The position numbers and the translations under genes were made by a program. The notes under the pieces are model-generated. The model saw only the letters and a list, made by a program, of their open reading frames with translations, did no database searches and was not told where the DNA came from. Of a stretch of DNA of 64,000 nt, positions 1-10,071 are shown one piece after another (position 1 is the first letter of the stretch; every line of letters begins with the position of its first letter). The stretch is taken from contig OU862923.1 of the NCBI GenBank assembly GCA_917880885.1, positions 28,349,770 to 28,413,769 on the forward strand, written 5' to 3'. Source of the DNA: Limnephilus marmoratus (lineage: Eukaryota > Arthropoda > Insecta > Trichoptera > Limnephilidae).

Positions 1-119
1 CGGAAAATACGCTGGTCTGCGCTCATTGGTCGCTTTGATTATGACCTCACTTTTCAAATATTGGTTGAGATTGTTTTGGTAAATTTTCGCTTCTGCCGCG
101 TGTAAGCTGCACTCGATTT

Positions 120-365
120 TTTTTAATAAAGTAACTAGCAGACCCGACCACACGTTGCTGTGGCTAACGAAACCTTTGTTTCTCGAAACCCGACCACACC
201 GCCCAATTGTCAGCCCACCGCCTGCTGCCCGCTGCCGCTTGTCCAGATATATTATGCATTTCAACCAATTTACACAAAACAATGACAAATTATATACCTA
301 AAAACCTTCCTCATGAATCCCTCTTGTCTATTGGTGAAAACCGCATGAAAATAGCGTGAGCGACT
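120..365 (+). repeat. Old interspersed repeat, ACTAGC-GACC head type
   Basis: The head reads ACTAGCAGACCCGACC followed by GTTGCTGTGGCT, and the tail contains CAACCAATTTACACAAA and CTATTGGTGAAAACCGCATG. The same head recurs at 15969 and, on the other strand, near 4450. The same tail recurs near 16450 and, reversed, near 3660. This head type is widespread in arthropod genomes, but I cannot assign its class. It has no coding capacity. Confidence 0.6.
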
Positions 366-883
366 TCATTTTAAACTTAGTACAATAATAATAATAATAA
401 AGATTAACAATTTTAAATTAAATCTACAATGGAAAAGCGTCAATTTATCAAAATCATATTTCTTTGTTTTTATAATGTAAACGGATACGTAGTAACGATT
501 AGTCGAAAACAGTTATTTAGCATTGACTTTCGCTTTAATAAAAAAATCTGATGATAATAGTACCTAATACATCGTTGGAGAAAAATATGAAAGATTGATG
601 TTATCTACCGATAGCCGACATCATTTGCTCTTAAATTTCTACTACTAAAGTTTTAGAAAAGAAAAATGTTTTTTCAGTGATTTTTGCAAGATTTAGTTGT
701 GATATACAGAATACAGGTATCTACTTGCTGGTGTGGTAACATTGCTTTTTTCTGTCAGCATTTCGAGCAACCCACGCCGTAGCTGATAGGCAAAACAGAA
801 AAGCTTGTTGGAGGTTCCACGAAACGATTTCCCCGCGGGCAGCCAGTAATGTATTTCTCGCGAGATATCAGAACTGCGTTGTA
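366..883. other. AT-rich DNA, no feature seen
   Basis: A short AAT microsatellite lies near 386. The reverse-strand ORF at 755-937 is short and not protein-like. The segment ends at the left target duplication of the hAT element. Confidence 0.5.
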
Positions 884-1731
884 GACTAGTGCAGCGTTTC
901 CCATTTTTTTTTTCGCCCCGGAACCCTTATCGATCATACTTTTCTAGGCGGAACCCTATTTTTATAAGAAAAAGATAAACTCATAGTTTGAATACTTTCA
1001 TATTTACCTTGAAAAGAAAGATGAAAAGTCTTGTGTAAAACTTACAATAATGTGAAGAGTGATATCTTTTTAATTTTTTTTTTAAAATAGCACTGAAATC
1101 AGGCTTTGTGTCAGACAGCTGAATTCGAAGATCCGGAGCTGCATCCAGTCTGTCTCTGTTTTTGTTTTTTGTGTAAGCGTAAGCCGAAAAACCAGTTTCA
1201 CACCGGTAAGTGGTCACAAACGGTAACAAAACTGTGATAGCCTTGTCGACGACTTCTGGATATTCGTTTTTAAGTCCAATCCAAAACTCATCCAGATTAG
1301 TTTTTTCTGAATTAAACTTTTGTTGTAATGAAGAAAAACATTTGATATCTATAAAAGTCTCGTACTCTGTTGCTGTACGTTTCCTGTGAACTAGGAATGG
1401 ATTCTGTACCCAGTCAATGTCCTGCAGGTTTTTTTCAGGAAAATACTCTTTCAGAGATTTGTTGAGGGCCATTAAATGTTCGTAAATGCATTTTTCAGTA
1501 TCTGAGGTTACTTGCAATTCTTTTTTTTGGTACTGTTTCTGTTCAACACATTCTATCCAGAAAACAAGTTTCTTTCTAAGAGAAGATATTTTGTCGTTTA
1601 CTGTAAAAGTAATTGTGTTTTTTCCTTGCAATGATCCTTGCAACAATCCGGACGGAACGCGGAACCCTTGTGATGCTTCTACGGAACCCTAGGGTTCCGC
1701 GGAACACCTTTTGGGAAACGCTGGACTAGTG
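884..1731 (-). mobile_element. hAT transposon deletion derivative with perfect 8-bp TSD
   Basis: The element proper is 892-1723 (832 bp). It starts CAGCGTTTCCCA and ends TGGGAAACGCTG, a perfect 12-bp terminal inverted repeat. GACTAGTG flanks it at 884-891 and 1724-1731, an exact 8-bp target duplication as expected for hAT. Just inside both ends the sequence GGAACCCT recurs in opposite orientation. The interior keeps only the C-terminal part of a transposase on the minus strand, so the copy cannot be autonomous. The undamaged ends and duplication suggest a fairly young insertion. Confidence 0.93.
981..1646 (-). pseudogene. hAT transposase, C-terminal part (ZBED/SCAND3-like)
   Basis: An open frame of 221 codons on the minus strand matches the C-terminal third of hAT transposases related to domesticated ZBED5/SCAND3-type proteins. 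The hAT dimerisation region is recognisable around residues 140-190: LLPFVTTYRCETGFSAYAY, then a K/R/N-rich stretch and DLRIQLSDTKPDF. The N-terminal BED zinc finger and most of the RNase H-like catalytic core are absent, because the element is only 832 bp between its inverted repeats while full elements are typically several kb. The first ATG is therefore not a natural start. The frame itself is intact, which is unusual here and consistent with a young internal deletion. I see no host gene context that would suggest domestication. Confidence 0.85.
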
Positions 1732-1799
1732 CACAGTGTAGAGTGTGGAGTAAACGGGTACTTGCCATGCCTTACAACTCACAACACTATAGGATTTAA

Positions 1800-1935
1800 C
1801 CACCGAGAGTATTAGATAGTACTATCGGTCTCCTCTTTGTGCGGTACAACGTAGCCTGCCCACTCTTTTCTACTTAGGTTTTCTGAGGGATTCACTTCTA
1901 GCGCGTGTGAATTGCACACTCTGTTTTTTTTAAAC
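1800..1935. repeat. Unclassified repeat family C, half copy
   Basis: This copy contains ATCGGTCTCCTCTTTGTGCGG, CCCACTCTT, TCACTTCTAGCGCGTGTGAA and TTGCACACTC, ending in a T-run. Related copies lie at 28253, 30550/31101, 33445 and 57905. The family is about 220 bp and its class is unknown. Confidence 0.6.
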
Positions 1936-2049
1936 TGCACACAGGTGGTCGTCATTGTTCATAATACATCTACATTAGTATCTACTTTATTTTTCTGCGG
2001 TATTGCTAGAAGTAATGGTAACCAGATAGGTTATAAAATATTAAGTACT

Positions 2050-2486
2050 TTTTTAACATTAGATCCACAGAGGAGGCACTGAAGGAGAAAATTCCCTCAG
2101 GATCTATGTCATCTGTGGGGATGCTGTGTGGAGGGTCTTTTTCGGGAAAGGAAAGAGAGCAATCTCTGGGAAGAGAAAAGGTATGTGAGTAGGAATCTAG
2201 GGCCTATGTGTCCAGGAAAGACGGACGAATTTATGAATCTGTCCCTCCCACTGCAGTGCAAGGCAATATTCCGAGAGAGCCCTGCTCTCCCTCAAGCAGT
2301 CTCTCCCGATCCGGCCCGCCGTAAAGTAGTTTAAATTTAGACAAACCTTATCCCAAGAATCCGGGCTTCCCTCTTTAATCACCAAACCCAGCGAACCACT
2401 TATAAAAACATGCGTTGACCTACGGCAGGGGGTGCTGGTTATCAAATAAATGTTTCCCGGCAGTGGTACCCACACCCGCCTCCTAT
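2050..2486 (-). mobile_element. SINE-like family B copy
   Basis: The copy lies on the minus strand, where this family ends in poly-A. On the plus strand it runs from a T-rich start and AGAGGAGGCACTGAAGG through GGGGATGCTGTGTGGAGG to GGTACCCACACCCGCCTCC. At least ten copies occur in the window. The family is about 420 bp and noncoding; the two ORFs inside it are chance frames. Confidence 0.72.
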
Positions 2487-2504
2487 ATTATAATTTATAA
2501 CTAG

Positions 2505-2700
2505 TACCACAAGTATGAAAATAATATATTTGCGGCACGATCCAGATTCGAAGATACTTTTAGTATCGCCCTGATGAAAGACCACCATTTAAAATCGAAA
2601 CGATACTTGAAATTGCATTAGCCGTGTATGGTGCCCAGATCTGAATAGCCAGATACTTTCCCACCTTCCTCTTCCCTATCTCTTCCCTCCCCACTACACT
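2505..2700 (+). mobile_element. SINE family A, body fragment
   Basis: It matches the body of the complete copy at 53662 through ATATTTGCGGCA, TAGTATCGCCCTG, GTGTATGGTGCCCAGATCTG and AATAGCCAG, then a C/T-rich stretch. The tRNA-like head and the poly-A tail are missing. Confidence 0.7.
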
Positions 2701-3640
2701 AAATAGCCAAATAATACGTTGCTTTCCGGTCAGCTATGTATTCATAACCTTAATAAATTAACAAATTTTGTTGTTATAAATGTAAATAATCTGTTGATTT
2801 TCCCAAATTAATAAATTTAAATAAAATAAATCTAACCGGGGTTAATTGAGATAAAATTTTATTTTATGATTTCTAGTTATAAAATAATTATTTGTAAATA
2901 AGAACCATTATTTTCATAACAAACCAACTATCCAATGAACTATTTAAAACAACCGTTAGTTTTATTTTGAACTAAGTACCAGCAATAATACCGACTGTAA
3001 ACTTAACTTAACCGTGAATACATATTGCGTAGAATTGATGACTCATAAAGACATTAGGCGAAATCTTTAATATTTTAATTACCCTTTTGGCTAGTCCATT
3101 GGTAAACAAATAATAGAAGTATCTAAAAACATCAACTGCATAGGGGTTGGTAATAAAATACAGGAAACAGCTAATTACCCAATTACGGTGAGTCACCTGA
3201 GGGATTAACCCATAAGGCCTTGGCCTATTTATTTAAAATCTTAATAAATGGAAAATTTCTAAAAGCATCGTAAAACTAAAGCTATTTTTGAAAGGTGACG
3301 AAATACGCTTTCAAATTTTATAAATCGAAATAAACATATAATTTTTTAAATATATAAATTTTGCAAGCAAAAATAAAAAAGGTTTAATAGTTACTCACCT
3401 TACGTTTTTTCTAACTAAAACCAAAAAATAAATAAAAACCCATACATATTTATAATTTTTTTTGTCGTTCCATGTAAAAATAATTAATAAAAAATATTCA
3501 CAATTTTTTTTCAAATTGCGTTCAGAAATTTTGGTTTCATAAAGATCTACATTTTACTTGTTTTGTTTGTTAACTTTTATGTTACCTTTAGATAGTATAA
3601 AATTAAGTCGCTCCCGCTGTATGTGCGCATAGATCTTTTA
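2701..3640. other. AT-rich intergenic DNA, nothing recognised
   Basis: There is no long ORF, no inverted-repeat pair and no RNA gene that I can support. The 62-codon reverse frame at 3008-3196 has no family signature. Confidence 0.4.
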
Positions 3641-3720
3641 AACTACGCAACGGATTTTTCATGCGGTTTCCACCAATAGAGCGATTCAAGAGGAAGGTTT
3701 ATATGTATAATACATGCATA
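3641..3720 (-). repeat. ACTAGC-type repeat, tail half (split copy)
   Basis: In reverse this matches the tail seen at 241-360: CGCAACGGATTTTTCATGCG and TCCACCAATAGAGCGATTC. Its head half lies at 4321-4455 on the same strand. The two halves are separated by a LINE insertion. Confidence 0.65.
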
Positions 3721-4320
3721 TTATCGTAGAGAAAAGTCGAGAAATTCAAAGATTCAATTCAATCCCTAATAAAAGTAATACTTAAGTTACCAATACTAAC
3801 ACCCACATCAATCATATTCGAAAAATTCCCAGTGATGAAAATTCAAAAATTACATTCAAAACAAATACTAACTTTCCTTTACAAGAACTTATCCACATTT
3901 AACATTTCACAAAACTCTCGCAATACTAGAACAAGACATGCTCTCCAACTACAAATACCAAAAACAAACACATCCTTTGGACAAAAACACTACAGATACC
4001 AGGCTATAAAACTATACAATTCTCTTCCTACACAATATAAAACAACTAATATTATTGAATACAAAAAAAACATAAGAAACTAGCTACAATCTTTCTAACT
4101 TTTAATTTATAATTTGTGTCGAATTGAAGTCGATTTTATATTTTGATTTTTATTGTTTCTCTTTTTTATATTAGCTATTAACACTCTTTTGTTTTACTAT
4201 CCACAATTTATAATTTATAATTTAATCTGAAAAATGTCCTCCACAACACAGGTGAACTCCTAGTGTGGAGGACAATATATTATACCTTTGTAATGTAAAT
4301 GTACTAAGAATAAATAAATA
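3721..4320 (+). mobile_element. LINE 3' end inserted into the ACTAGC-type repeat
   Basis: This 5'-truncated non-LTR retrotransposon keeps the last RT-domain codons, a 3' UTR, a terminal hairpin and an AATAAATAAATA tail. The hairpin has arms at 4236-4245 and 4264-4273 (GTCCTCCACA / TGTGGAGGAC) and an 18-nt loop beginning ACACAGG and ending CTAG. The loop is shared with LINE tails at 30718 and 34043 although the stems differ. Confidence 0.8.
3760..4083 (+). pseudogene. LINE reverse transcriptase, C-terminal fragment
   Basis: The open frame includes codons upstream of the first ATG (SLIKVILKLP and on). It ends with a segment typical of the region after the RT domain in Jockey/CR1-like LINEs: TSFGQKHYRYQAIKLYNSLP. 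The paralogues at 31871 (TTFGQRNMEYFFVKLFNLLP) and 34374 (TSFGQRKYLYQAPIMFNILP) align with it, which supports coding origin. The catalytic palm motifs are absent because the element is 5' truncated. The stop is followed by the LINE 3' UTR and hairpin. Confidence 0.75.
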
Positions 4321-4455
4321 GCAGGCGGCGGGTAACGGGCAGCTGGCAGCTGGCAAGCGGTCGGTGTGGATTTGATATGTACGCAAATTAACAGATGGCG
4401 TTGGTTATAAATGTTGGGTAAGCCACAGCAACGTGTGTCCGGATCTGCTAGTTTA
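4321..4455 (-). repeat. ACTAGC-type repeat, head half (split copy)
   Basis: Reversed, it ends with GTTGCTGTGGCTTACCC and carries the GC-rich ribs CGGTCGGTGTGG and GGGCAGCTGGCAGC found at 181-240. It resumes directly after the LINE tail, so the LINE landed inside a pre-existing copy. Confidence 0.65.
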
Positions 4456-5037
4456 AATATAAAGGTCGGTTTTTAAATTTTACTGGTTTCGGTGGACCCC
4501 CTGCTACTACATTTCTACCATATTCCCAAAACTCGTCAAAAAATGTGAAGATTAGATCTGATTTAGATGGAAATTTGCTTCGCGGCTAAGTTCCAATCCA
4601 GCCGCGACCCAAATAGCAGCTAAACTCGGAGTGGTTAAACAAAAATAAAAATAGTGTATTTTCTTGTGTTCTATTTACTTAAATTTAATTGCATGACAAT
4701 CGTAGCTCCTCAAAATTTTTAGCCAAAAATTTGAAAATCAGAATCTTAAAGCTTCAAAATGCAGCTTTGAAAGTCTCAATACTACCATTTTTCACCAAAA
4801 TACAGCCTGTCAAAAATCACCGAAAAATTTGGAATTTTTTGCTCCCCTAATTTTATTGAGTAGTTTTTTATCTGCCTACATTAATAATAGGTAAAGCCTA
4901 GCCAAAATTTTTGTTCTTTACTATCGAAACCAGATAAATTCTCGTGGACCCCAACTTTTTTATCACGGGAACGTAGACCCTTGTCGAGTCTCCCGTGGAC
5001 CCCTGGAAGTCAAATTGGACCGCTTTGGGAATCGCTG
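4456..5037. mobile_element. hAT-type remnant with one recognisable terminus
   Basis: The right end reads CGCTTTGGGAATCGCTG (5021-5037), the reverse complement of a common hAT terminus. GTGGACCCC occurs near both sides (about 4493 and 4992). I cannot find a clean left inverted repeat or target duplication, so the boundaries are approximate. Confidence 0.4.
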
Positions 5038-6557
5038 GTTTATATCATATTTCTCGCTAGATAGTAAGGGAGACACAACGATTTCTATGACACTTGTATG
5101 GTTGGGCTCGAAAAGCGAACAAACTTGTCTGACGGGTTAACAATAATTCTTACATCAGAAGTAAATAATGTTGTGCAGGTATTTCTGAAGTTATATTTTT
5201 GTTTTCAAATCGTGTCCGTTCATGGTAATCCCGAAGTGGGAAAGTTTATGACTCACAAGGATTTTTGGAGCGAATTGAAAATAACCAACCATAAAAATGG
5301 AAAACGAAAAATGCATCCATATAGATTTGTACATTTTGGTTCTAGCCCATTTAGCACGCGTCCTCTATCTTAACCACATCGTATACCGCCTTTTCATTCA
5401 TTATTTCAGCCGTGGCATACTATCTACCGATTTATTACATATGTACCTTAAGGCGCCGTAACCGCGCTCAAAAAGAAGAAGATGGAGAGATATGTAATTA
5501 CTACAATTACGAACGTTAGAGGAACGCGCTAATATTTTAAACGATAAAATGTTTAATAAAACACGAATCGTTTAAAATAAATCAAAAATCTCTTGGGGGC
5601 TGTTTTATTTATAAAAACACTGTAAATTTTTTCATACATATAACTTGTAAAATAACTGAAACAGACTTGAAAATAATAATTTTCGGAGTATACTTTGCGA
5701 TTATTTTTCTATCGTGGGGATTTCATATAATTTGCGCTTCGGCGTGGGGAATGTGTACATTTTATCTTCAAAGATAACATTTTTTTAAGAGTTTAAAAAT
5801 TTCAAACGTTTAAGGGAGATATGTAAAAAATCGGTTGAAATTCGGGTAGCGCCGGCTTAAACACAAGTTTTAAAGCTCAAGTAAATTTCAATAATTTGCG
5901 CAAGTAAATTTCACCTGCTTTTTCTGAAACGACTAATAAGATATGACGAAAGTAGCCTCACATTATTCGTATTTCCTGTGAAATTATTCGTTCAAAACTG
6001 TAACTTTGTGGTGACATTGTTACTAATATTATAATATGTTGCTGATCTCCTGATCATATTTGAGGGTATTTTTACGCAAACCTATTTTGTAGGCATGAAA
6101 ACATATTCGTTATTTAATAAAAATTTATCAGTCAATCCTGATAATTCGCATCCAATCATTTATTAGGCCACCTTCTCCTGCAGTTAATTGTTTTGCGAGG
6201 CCCGCAAAAGTTTAATGTTTTGTTGAATAATTTTAAGAGAATTCTTAATAATTTAGCAATACGTTTTTCTCAGAACAAAATATTTCAGGCTGTGGAGAAG
6301 ATCGCTTCACTAGGTAACCGACTATTTTAAAGGAATGCTAAGATATGAATAAATAGGTATATACAAACAGACTCATTAAAATTCAATTAGTTATCATAAC
6401 ACATCAGATAATCAAAGTCCGAGAGTGGTTTTATCGACCAGGTTTATTTGTAATACAAAGGCACACTACAAGTTTATTCTTAAGAATTTGATAACATATT
6501 ATCAAATATTTTGGTCTCGGTGATCGGCAAACTAACCCAACCGTCTGGAGCATACAA
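5038..6557. other. AT-rich DNA with one unassigned 91-codon ORF
   Basis: A plus-strand frame at 5098-5373 is open for 91 codons but shows no motif, signal peptide or known family. It may be chance. The rest holds no long ORF or structured repeat that I can recognise. Confidence 0.35.
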
Positions 6558-6998
6558 TCTTCTACATAAATAAAAATGAATCGCCGAAATTTATGCACGC
6601 GCATAACTTCCGAACGACTGCACCAAATTGGATAATTCTTTTTTTTTGTGTTCGTTATTCTCAGAACAAGGTTTGTATGAAATTATTGGTGAACTCTGGC
6701 ATTATAAAATTTGTATAAAAATGCAACAGGTGGCACGCGAGCTGTTTGAAAACTGAATGTACTGGGACTGAATGTACGGAATGTGAGAGACGGGAGCGGA
6801 ATTTGGAAGGGGAAAGGAATGGGGGGAGTGGACTGAGGAAAGGGAAGGTGGAAGAGGCGGAATGGGAACGCGAGAGGGGAAGGGGACGCGGAAGAGGAAG
6901 GAGAGGCGGAAGGGGAACGGGACGAATGGGAAAGGACACGCAGGTAAAAACAATTTCTTTGTTAAATGGCATGGCAACGCATGTGGGGAACCAGCTAG
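6558..6998 (+). mobile_element. Helitron-like non-autonomous element, copy 1
   Basis: It starts TCTTCTACATAAATAAAAAT preceded by A and ends CAGCTAG followed by T, the A|TC...CTAG|T layout of Helitrons. Near the 3' end GGCATGGCAACGCATGT is a slightly mutated copy of the family hairpin. Inside are GAATCGCCGAAAT, GCGCATAACTTCCGAACG, TGGCACGCGAGCTG and a polypurine G-rich tract. ORFs in both strands of that tract are compositional. Confidence 0.7.
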
Positions 6999-7315
6999 TG
7001 TAGAATAAAGAAGAACACAGGAAATGTGTGCGCGTTTTTCGTTATCCAAAATTCCGAGAATTCTCAGCAAATTTTATAAACAGAACTGTGTTTCACAATT
7101 ATATGAAATTAAAATGGATAGCGATATTTAGGCAAGTGTAAAAGAGATAGAACGCGTGCTGAATGAATGCTAAATTAACGTAAAAGTTATTGTTGTTCCT
7201 TTGAAATATTTATAAGTATTTTAATGACTTTTCAGGGGGATGTGTAGTTAGTTGTACGTTGTTGAGTGTTCGGTCACCATACGTGCATATGTAATTAAAA
7301 AAAAGTAATCAAATA

Positions 7316-7690
7316 ACCAGCGAATTCCCGGCATGCGTTGCAATGCCCTTAAATGAAGAAAATGTTTCTCCCTGCGTGTCCTTTCCCATTCGTCGCGTTA
7401 CTGTTACCGTTCCCGCCCCCATTCCCTCCCGCGTCACCCCCTCCCCTTCTTTAACCCCCCTCCCGCAAACCCCTGCCCGTCTCCTGTTTATCTCCATCCC
7501 AATCCTCCCGGATATTCCTCCCCCTCCCTACTTCCCACACTTCCACTAAGCTGTATGAAACGACTATTATACAATTTTAATACAAATTTCATAATATCAG
7601 AGATCACCAGTATATACCTTCACGGGCGTGCGCACAACAACCAAAGTTTCATCCCAATTGGATGAATGGTTTCAATATTCATTCATAAAA
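7316..7690 (-). mobile_element. Helitron-like element, diverged inverted copy
   Basis: The reverse-strand copy has the palindromic hairpin GGCATGCGTTGCAATGCC at 7330-7347 and a pyrimidine-rich core (about 7380-7550) complementary to the purine tract of copy 1. The 3' terminal CTAG has decayed to CTGG and the 5' end is diverged. It faces copy 1 across about 320 bp. Confidence 0.6.
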
Positions 7691-8095
7691 AAAATAATAT
7701 TAAGATTGTAAATCACTATAATGCACTTTAATGTAACAAATTATGTTTTGCAAACATTGTTTATTACTAACTTATTTATTAAAATCCCCGTGACATGAAA
7801 CCATGAGACGGTTTAAGTAGGTTCAGAAAAGGTTTAATGCATCGATATGTTTTATATTTAAATAACCATTATTACTCTTCATTATGGATAATAAATCGGT
7901 AGGATAGTTACAGCTAACTGATTAATGGATAGGTAATTACTATAAATTAATTTAATTTGCATTCTAAGCTAAATAATCTATTTTTAAGTTAGTGTTAATA
8001 TGACAATTTTAACTTAATTTTGTGCTTAATGGCAAAATATATTTTTGTGTATAATATGAATGTTATACTTAGAAAAATGTAATCTGTTTTTATGA
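7691..8095. other. AT-rich DNA, nothing recognised
   Basis: No ORF, hairpin or repeat could be supported here. Confidence 0.4.
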
Positions 8096-8250
8096 ATGTG
8101 GTTAAAATATTCCAGACATCTTATCAACTATAGGGATCTAAAGAGAGTGTATTATGCTTTATGCCACTCTCACTTGGAATATGTAATATGGAATTACAGG
8201 ATGGGGCTCAGCAGTATCAAAATATGTAAAGCAACTGAAGATAACTCAGA
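8096..8250 (+). pseudogene. Possible LINE reverse transcriptase scrap
   Basis: The frame contains LKRVYYALCHSHLEYVIWNY, which resembles the segment after the RT palm in Jockey/CR1 LINEs (usual pattern: VYYAL-HSHL-YGI--W). Only about 40 codons look related. The downstream residues lose the pattern, and neither a 5' nor a 3' boundary is visible. Confidence 0.45.
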
Positions 8251-8755
8251 ATTGCACCATAAAGACATCGACCACCACAACACGGGCATGTGCCTATAGT
8301 CAAACAGAAACTAAGTGAACGGTCAAAGTCCAAAGTCAGTAAGAAAATTTACAGGTAAAGCAACACGAGAAGGTTCACGACTTAAAATTAATTTTACTAA
8401 ACAAAATGTTTTTATTATGTTCGGGACTGAATTAAAGTTTGAATAAGGATTGAATGAAAATGCGTAGGTGTTTAAAAATACCTACAATGTGTCCGGTAAC
8501 TATTACATATATATTTCAGAATCAACAAATTTCTTAGACAGTTTTTATCAGATGCTAATTAATAATAGCATAGTGGTCGAAAAATCCCCAATGTAATAAA
8601 AAATTCAATGAATAAAGAAAACTTTAAAAAAAGACCATACTAAAAGTCCCCAATTTTTTTATCACTTTTAATGACTTTTCAAAGGAGGTTCTGAGTTGAT
8701 TTCATTCTCTGAGTAGTCCCGTCACCATATTTAACATGTATCTTCTATGAATGAA
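8251..8755. other. AT-rich DNA, nothing recognised
   Basis: I see no supported feature in this stretch. Confidence 0.4.
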
Positions 8756-8759
8756 CAAA

Positions 8760-8853
8760 TTAACACTAGCAGTTAAAAGCCCGCTCCGCAAGTTTTTGCT
8801 GCTAGGCCCTGCGGGCGTTTTTTGGTTCGGCTTCGCCCAGTTAGTGTTGGTGA
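8760..8853. repeat. Short GC-rich foldback MITE-like repeat
   Basis: Left TTAACACTAGC and right AGTTAGTGTTGG form a short terminal inverted repeat. Between them GCCCGCTCCGC and GCCCTGCGGGC add an inner GC-rich palindrome. The GC content contrasts sharply with the flanks. It has the form of a palindromic MITE or structured small repeat with no coding capacity. Confidence 0.55.
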
Positions 8854-8934
8854 CCATTTTATAAATCCGGTAGGAACTGGTTCCAAAAATAGCCCATTCC
8901 TCGGACCCACTGTCATCCAGTGATAGCTATTTAC

Positions 8935-9357
8935 GTCCCATCCGGGACGCGTATTTACAAAACCTATACCGATTCAGTCGCGGTAACGACAATTTACATT
9001 TTAAATATACCTCTATATTGGTTATTTTTTATCACATTGCAAAAAAAAAAATTGTTCTAAAATCTAGATAAAATAATCTTTCTGATGTGTGTACTAGAAA
9101 TTAATAATTTTATTTCTAAATATTTAAATTTTAATATTATATCCATATGTTGTAAATACACCTCTATATTGAAAGTTTTTTATAACTTTGCAAAAACAAA
9201 AATTGTTCTAAAATCTAGATAAAATAATCTTTCCATTGTGTATATTAGAAATTAATAATTTTATTTCTAAATATTTAAATTTTGATATTGAAAATTTAAA
9301 GCGACTGAAACGCGGTAGGGATTGTAAATACGCCACCGGGACAAAGTAACCGGGACA
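8935..9357. mobile_element. MITE with long imperfect inverted repeats
   Basis: The left arm has GCGTATTTACAAAACC and GATTCAGTCGCGGT. The right arm read in reverse has GCGTATTTACAATCCC and TTTCAGTCGC. The similarity runs outward into GTCCCATCCGGGAC versus GTCCCGGT. The interior is a tandem duplication of about 150 bp (9002-9151 and 9153-9292), both units carrying CCTCTATATTG and TTGTTCTAAAATCTAGATAA. No transposase is present. Confidence 0.6.
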
Positions 9358-9381
9358 TTGCCTGTCCCGGTTACTTTGTCC
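9339..9381. repeat. 19-bp perfect palindrome with 5-nt loop
   Basis: GGACAAAGTAACCGGGACA at 9339-9357 is followed by the loop TTGCC and its exact reverse complement at 9363-9381. Two more pairs follow beyond one mismatch. It lies at the right edge of the MITE. Confidence 0.9.
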
Positions 9382-9385
9382 GGGA

Positions 9386-9925
9386 CGTCATATGTAATAT
9401 ATACCGTCAGTCTTTCCATATCCGAAGAGATACTCAAATTCACAAATTCGTAGTAGATACTTATACCTGCCAAGGGCACGTCCCTGCTAACCTGCTAACG
9501 GAAGTGGTGACATCTTTGACGAATTCTCGAATTCGAAACCGAATAACAATGGTAGCTTTGATTTAAATTTCACGTACACATGGTATTTGTGGCGTGGAGT
9601 CAGACATGCACTCGAAGCCGGATTCTGAAATTCAACCGCGCAGACGCTAACCTAATAACACTGTTCGATATGACAATTAAATTAAAAAATTGTATAATTT
9701 GGCGCAACTTACCATGGTAAAATAATTATTGTCCCTGAATATTTGAGTTGCCAGGTAGGTACCTTCAATTTCATTTCAAATGGTACCTAACCTCCCTATT
9801 TGTGTGATTAGAAAGCAAACTTTCTTCTTTATAATGAAATATTTTTCGATTGGCTTTTACTTCAATGGCCCCATAGTCAGAAGTAAGGCTCTCGACTAAA
9901 TACGAGGGGTAAGACTCTTGACCGG
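9386..9925. other. No feature recognised
   Basis: The composition is mixed and short ORFs only are present. I recognise no repeat family. Confidence 0.4.
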
Positions 9926-9927
9926 CA

Positions 9928-9998
9928 ATCCGAAGGTCGCTGGGTCGAATCCCGGCGTGCGCAAATAAATTTCATTTGATATTTGTATATATGACACA
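9928..9998 (+). mobile_element. SINE family A, isolated tRNA-like head
   Basis: GGGTAAGACTCTTGACC and GGTCGCTGGGTCGAATCCC match the head of the complete SINE at 53662. GGGTCGAATCCC is a near-consensus B box. The head is followed by GCGCAAATAAATTT, the junction with the SINE body, and then the body is lost. Confidence 0.65.
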
Positions 9999-10071
9999 GT
10001 AGTTCGTATTAAACCAATTAACCCAATTTATTAAACCAATAACCAAATGATTATGTATTAAACCAATAACC

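Noticed and set aside
6661..7070. ORFs rich in R/G/E or P/S/F in the Helitron-like cores
   Set aside because: They arise from purine/pyrimidine strand bias and are not conserved between copies.
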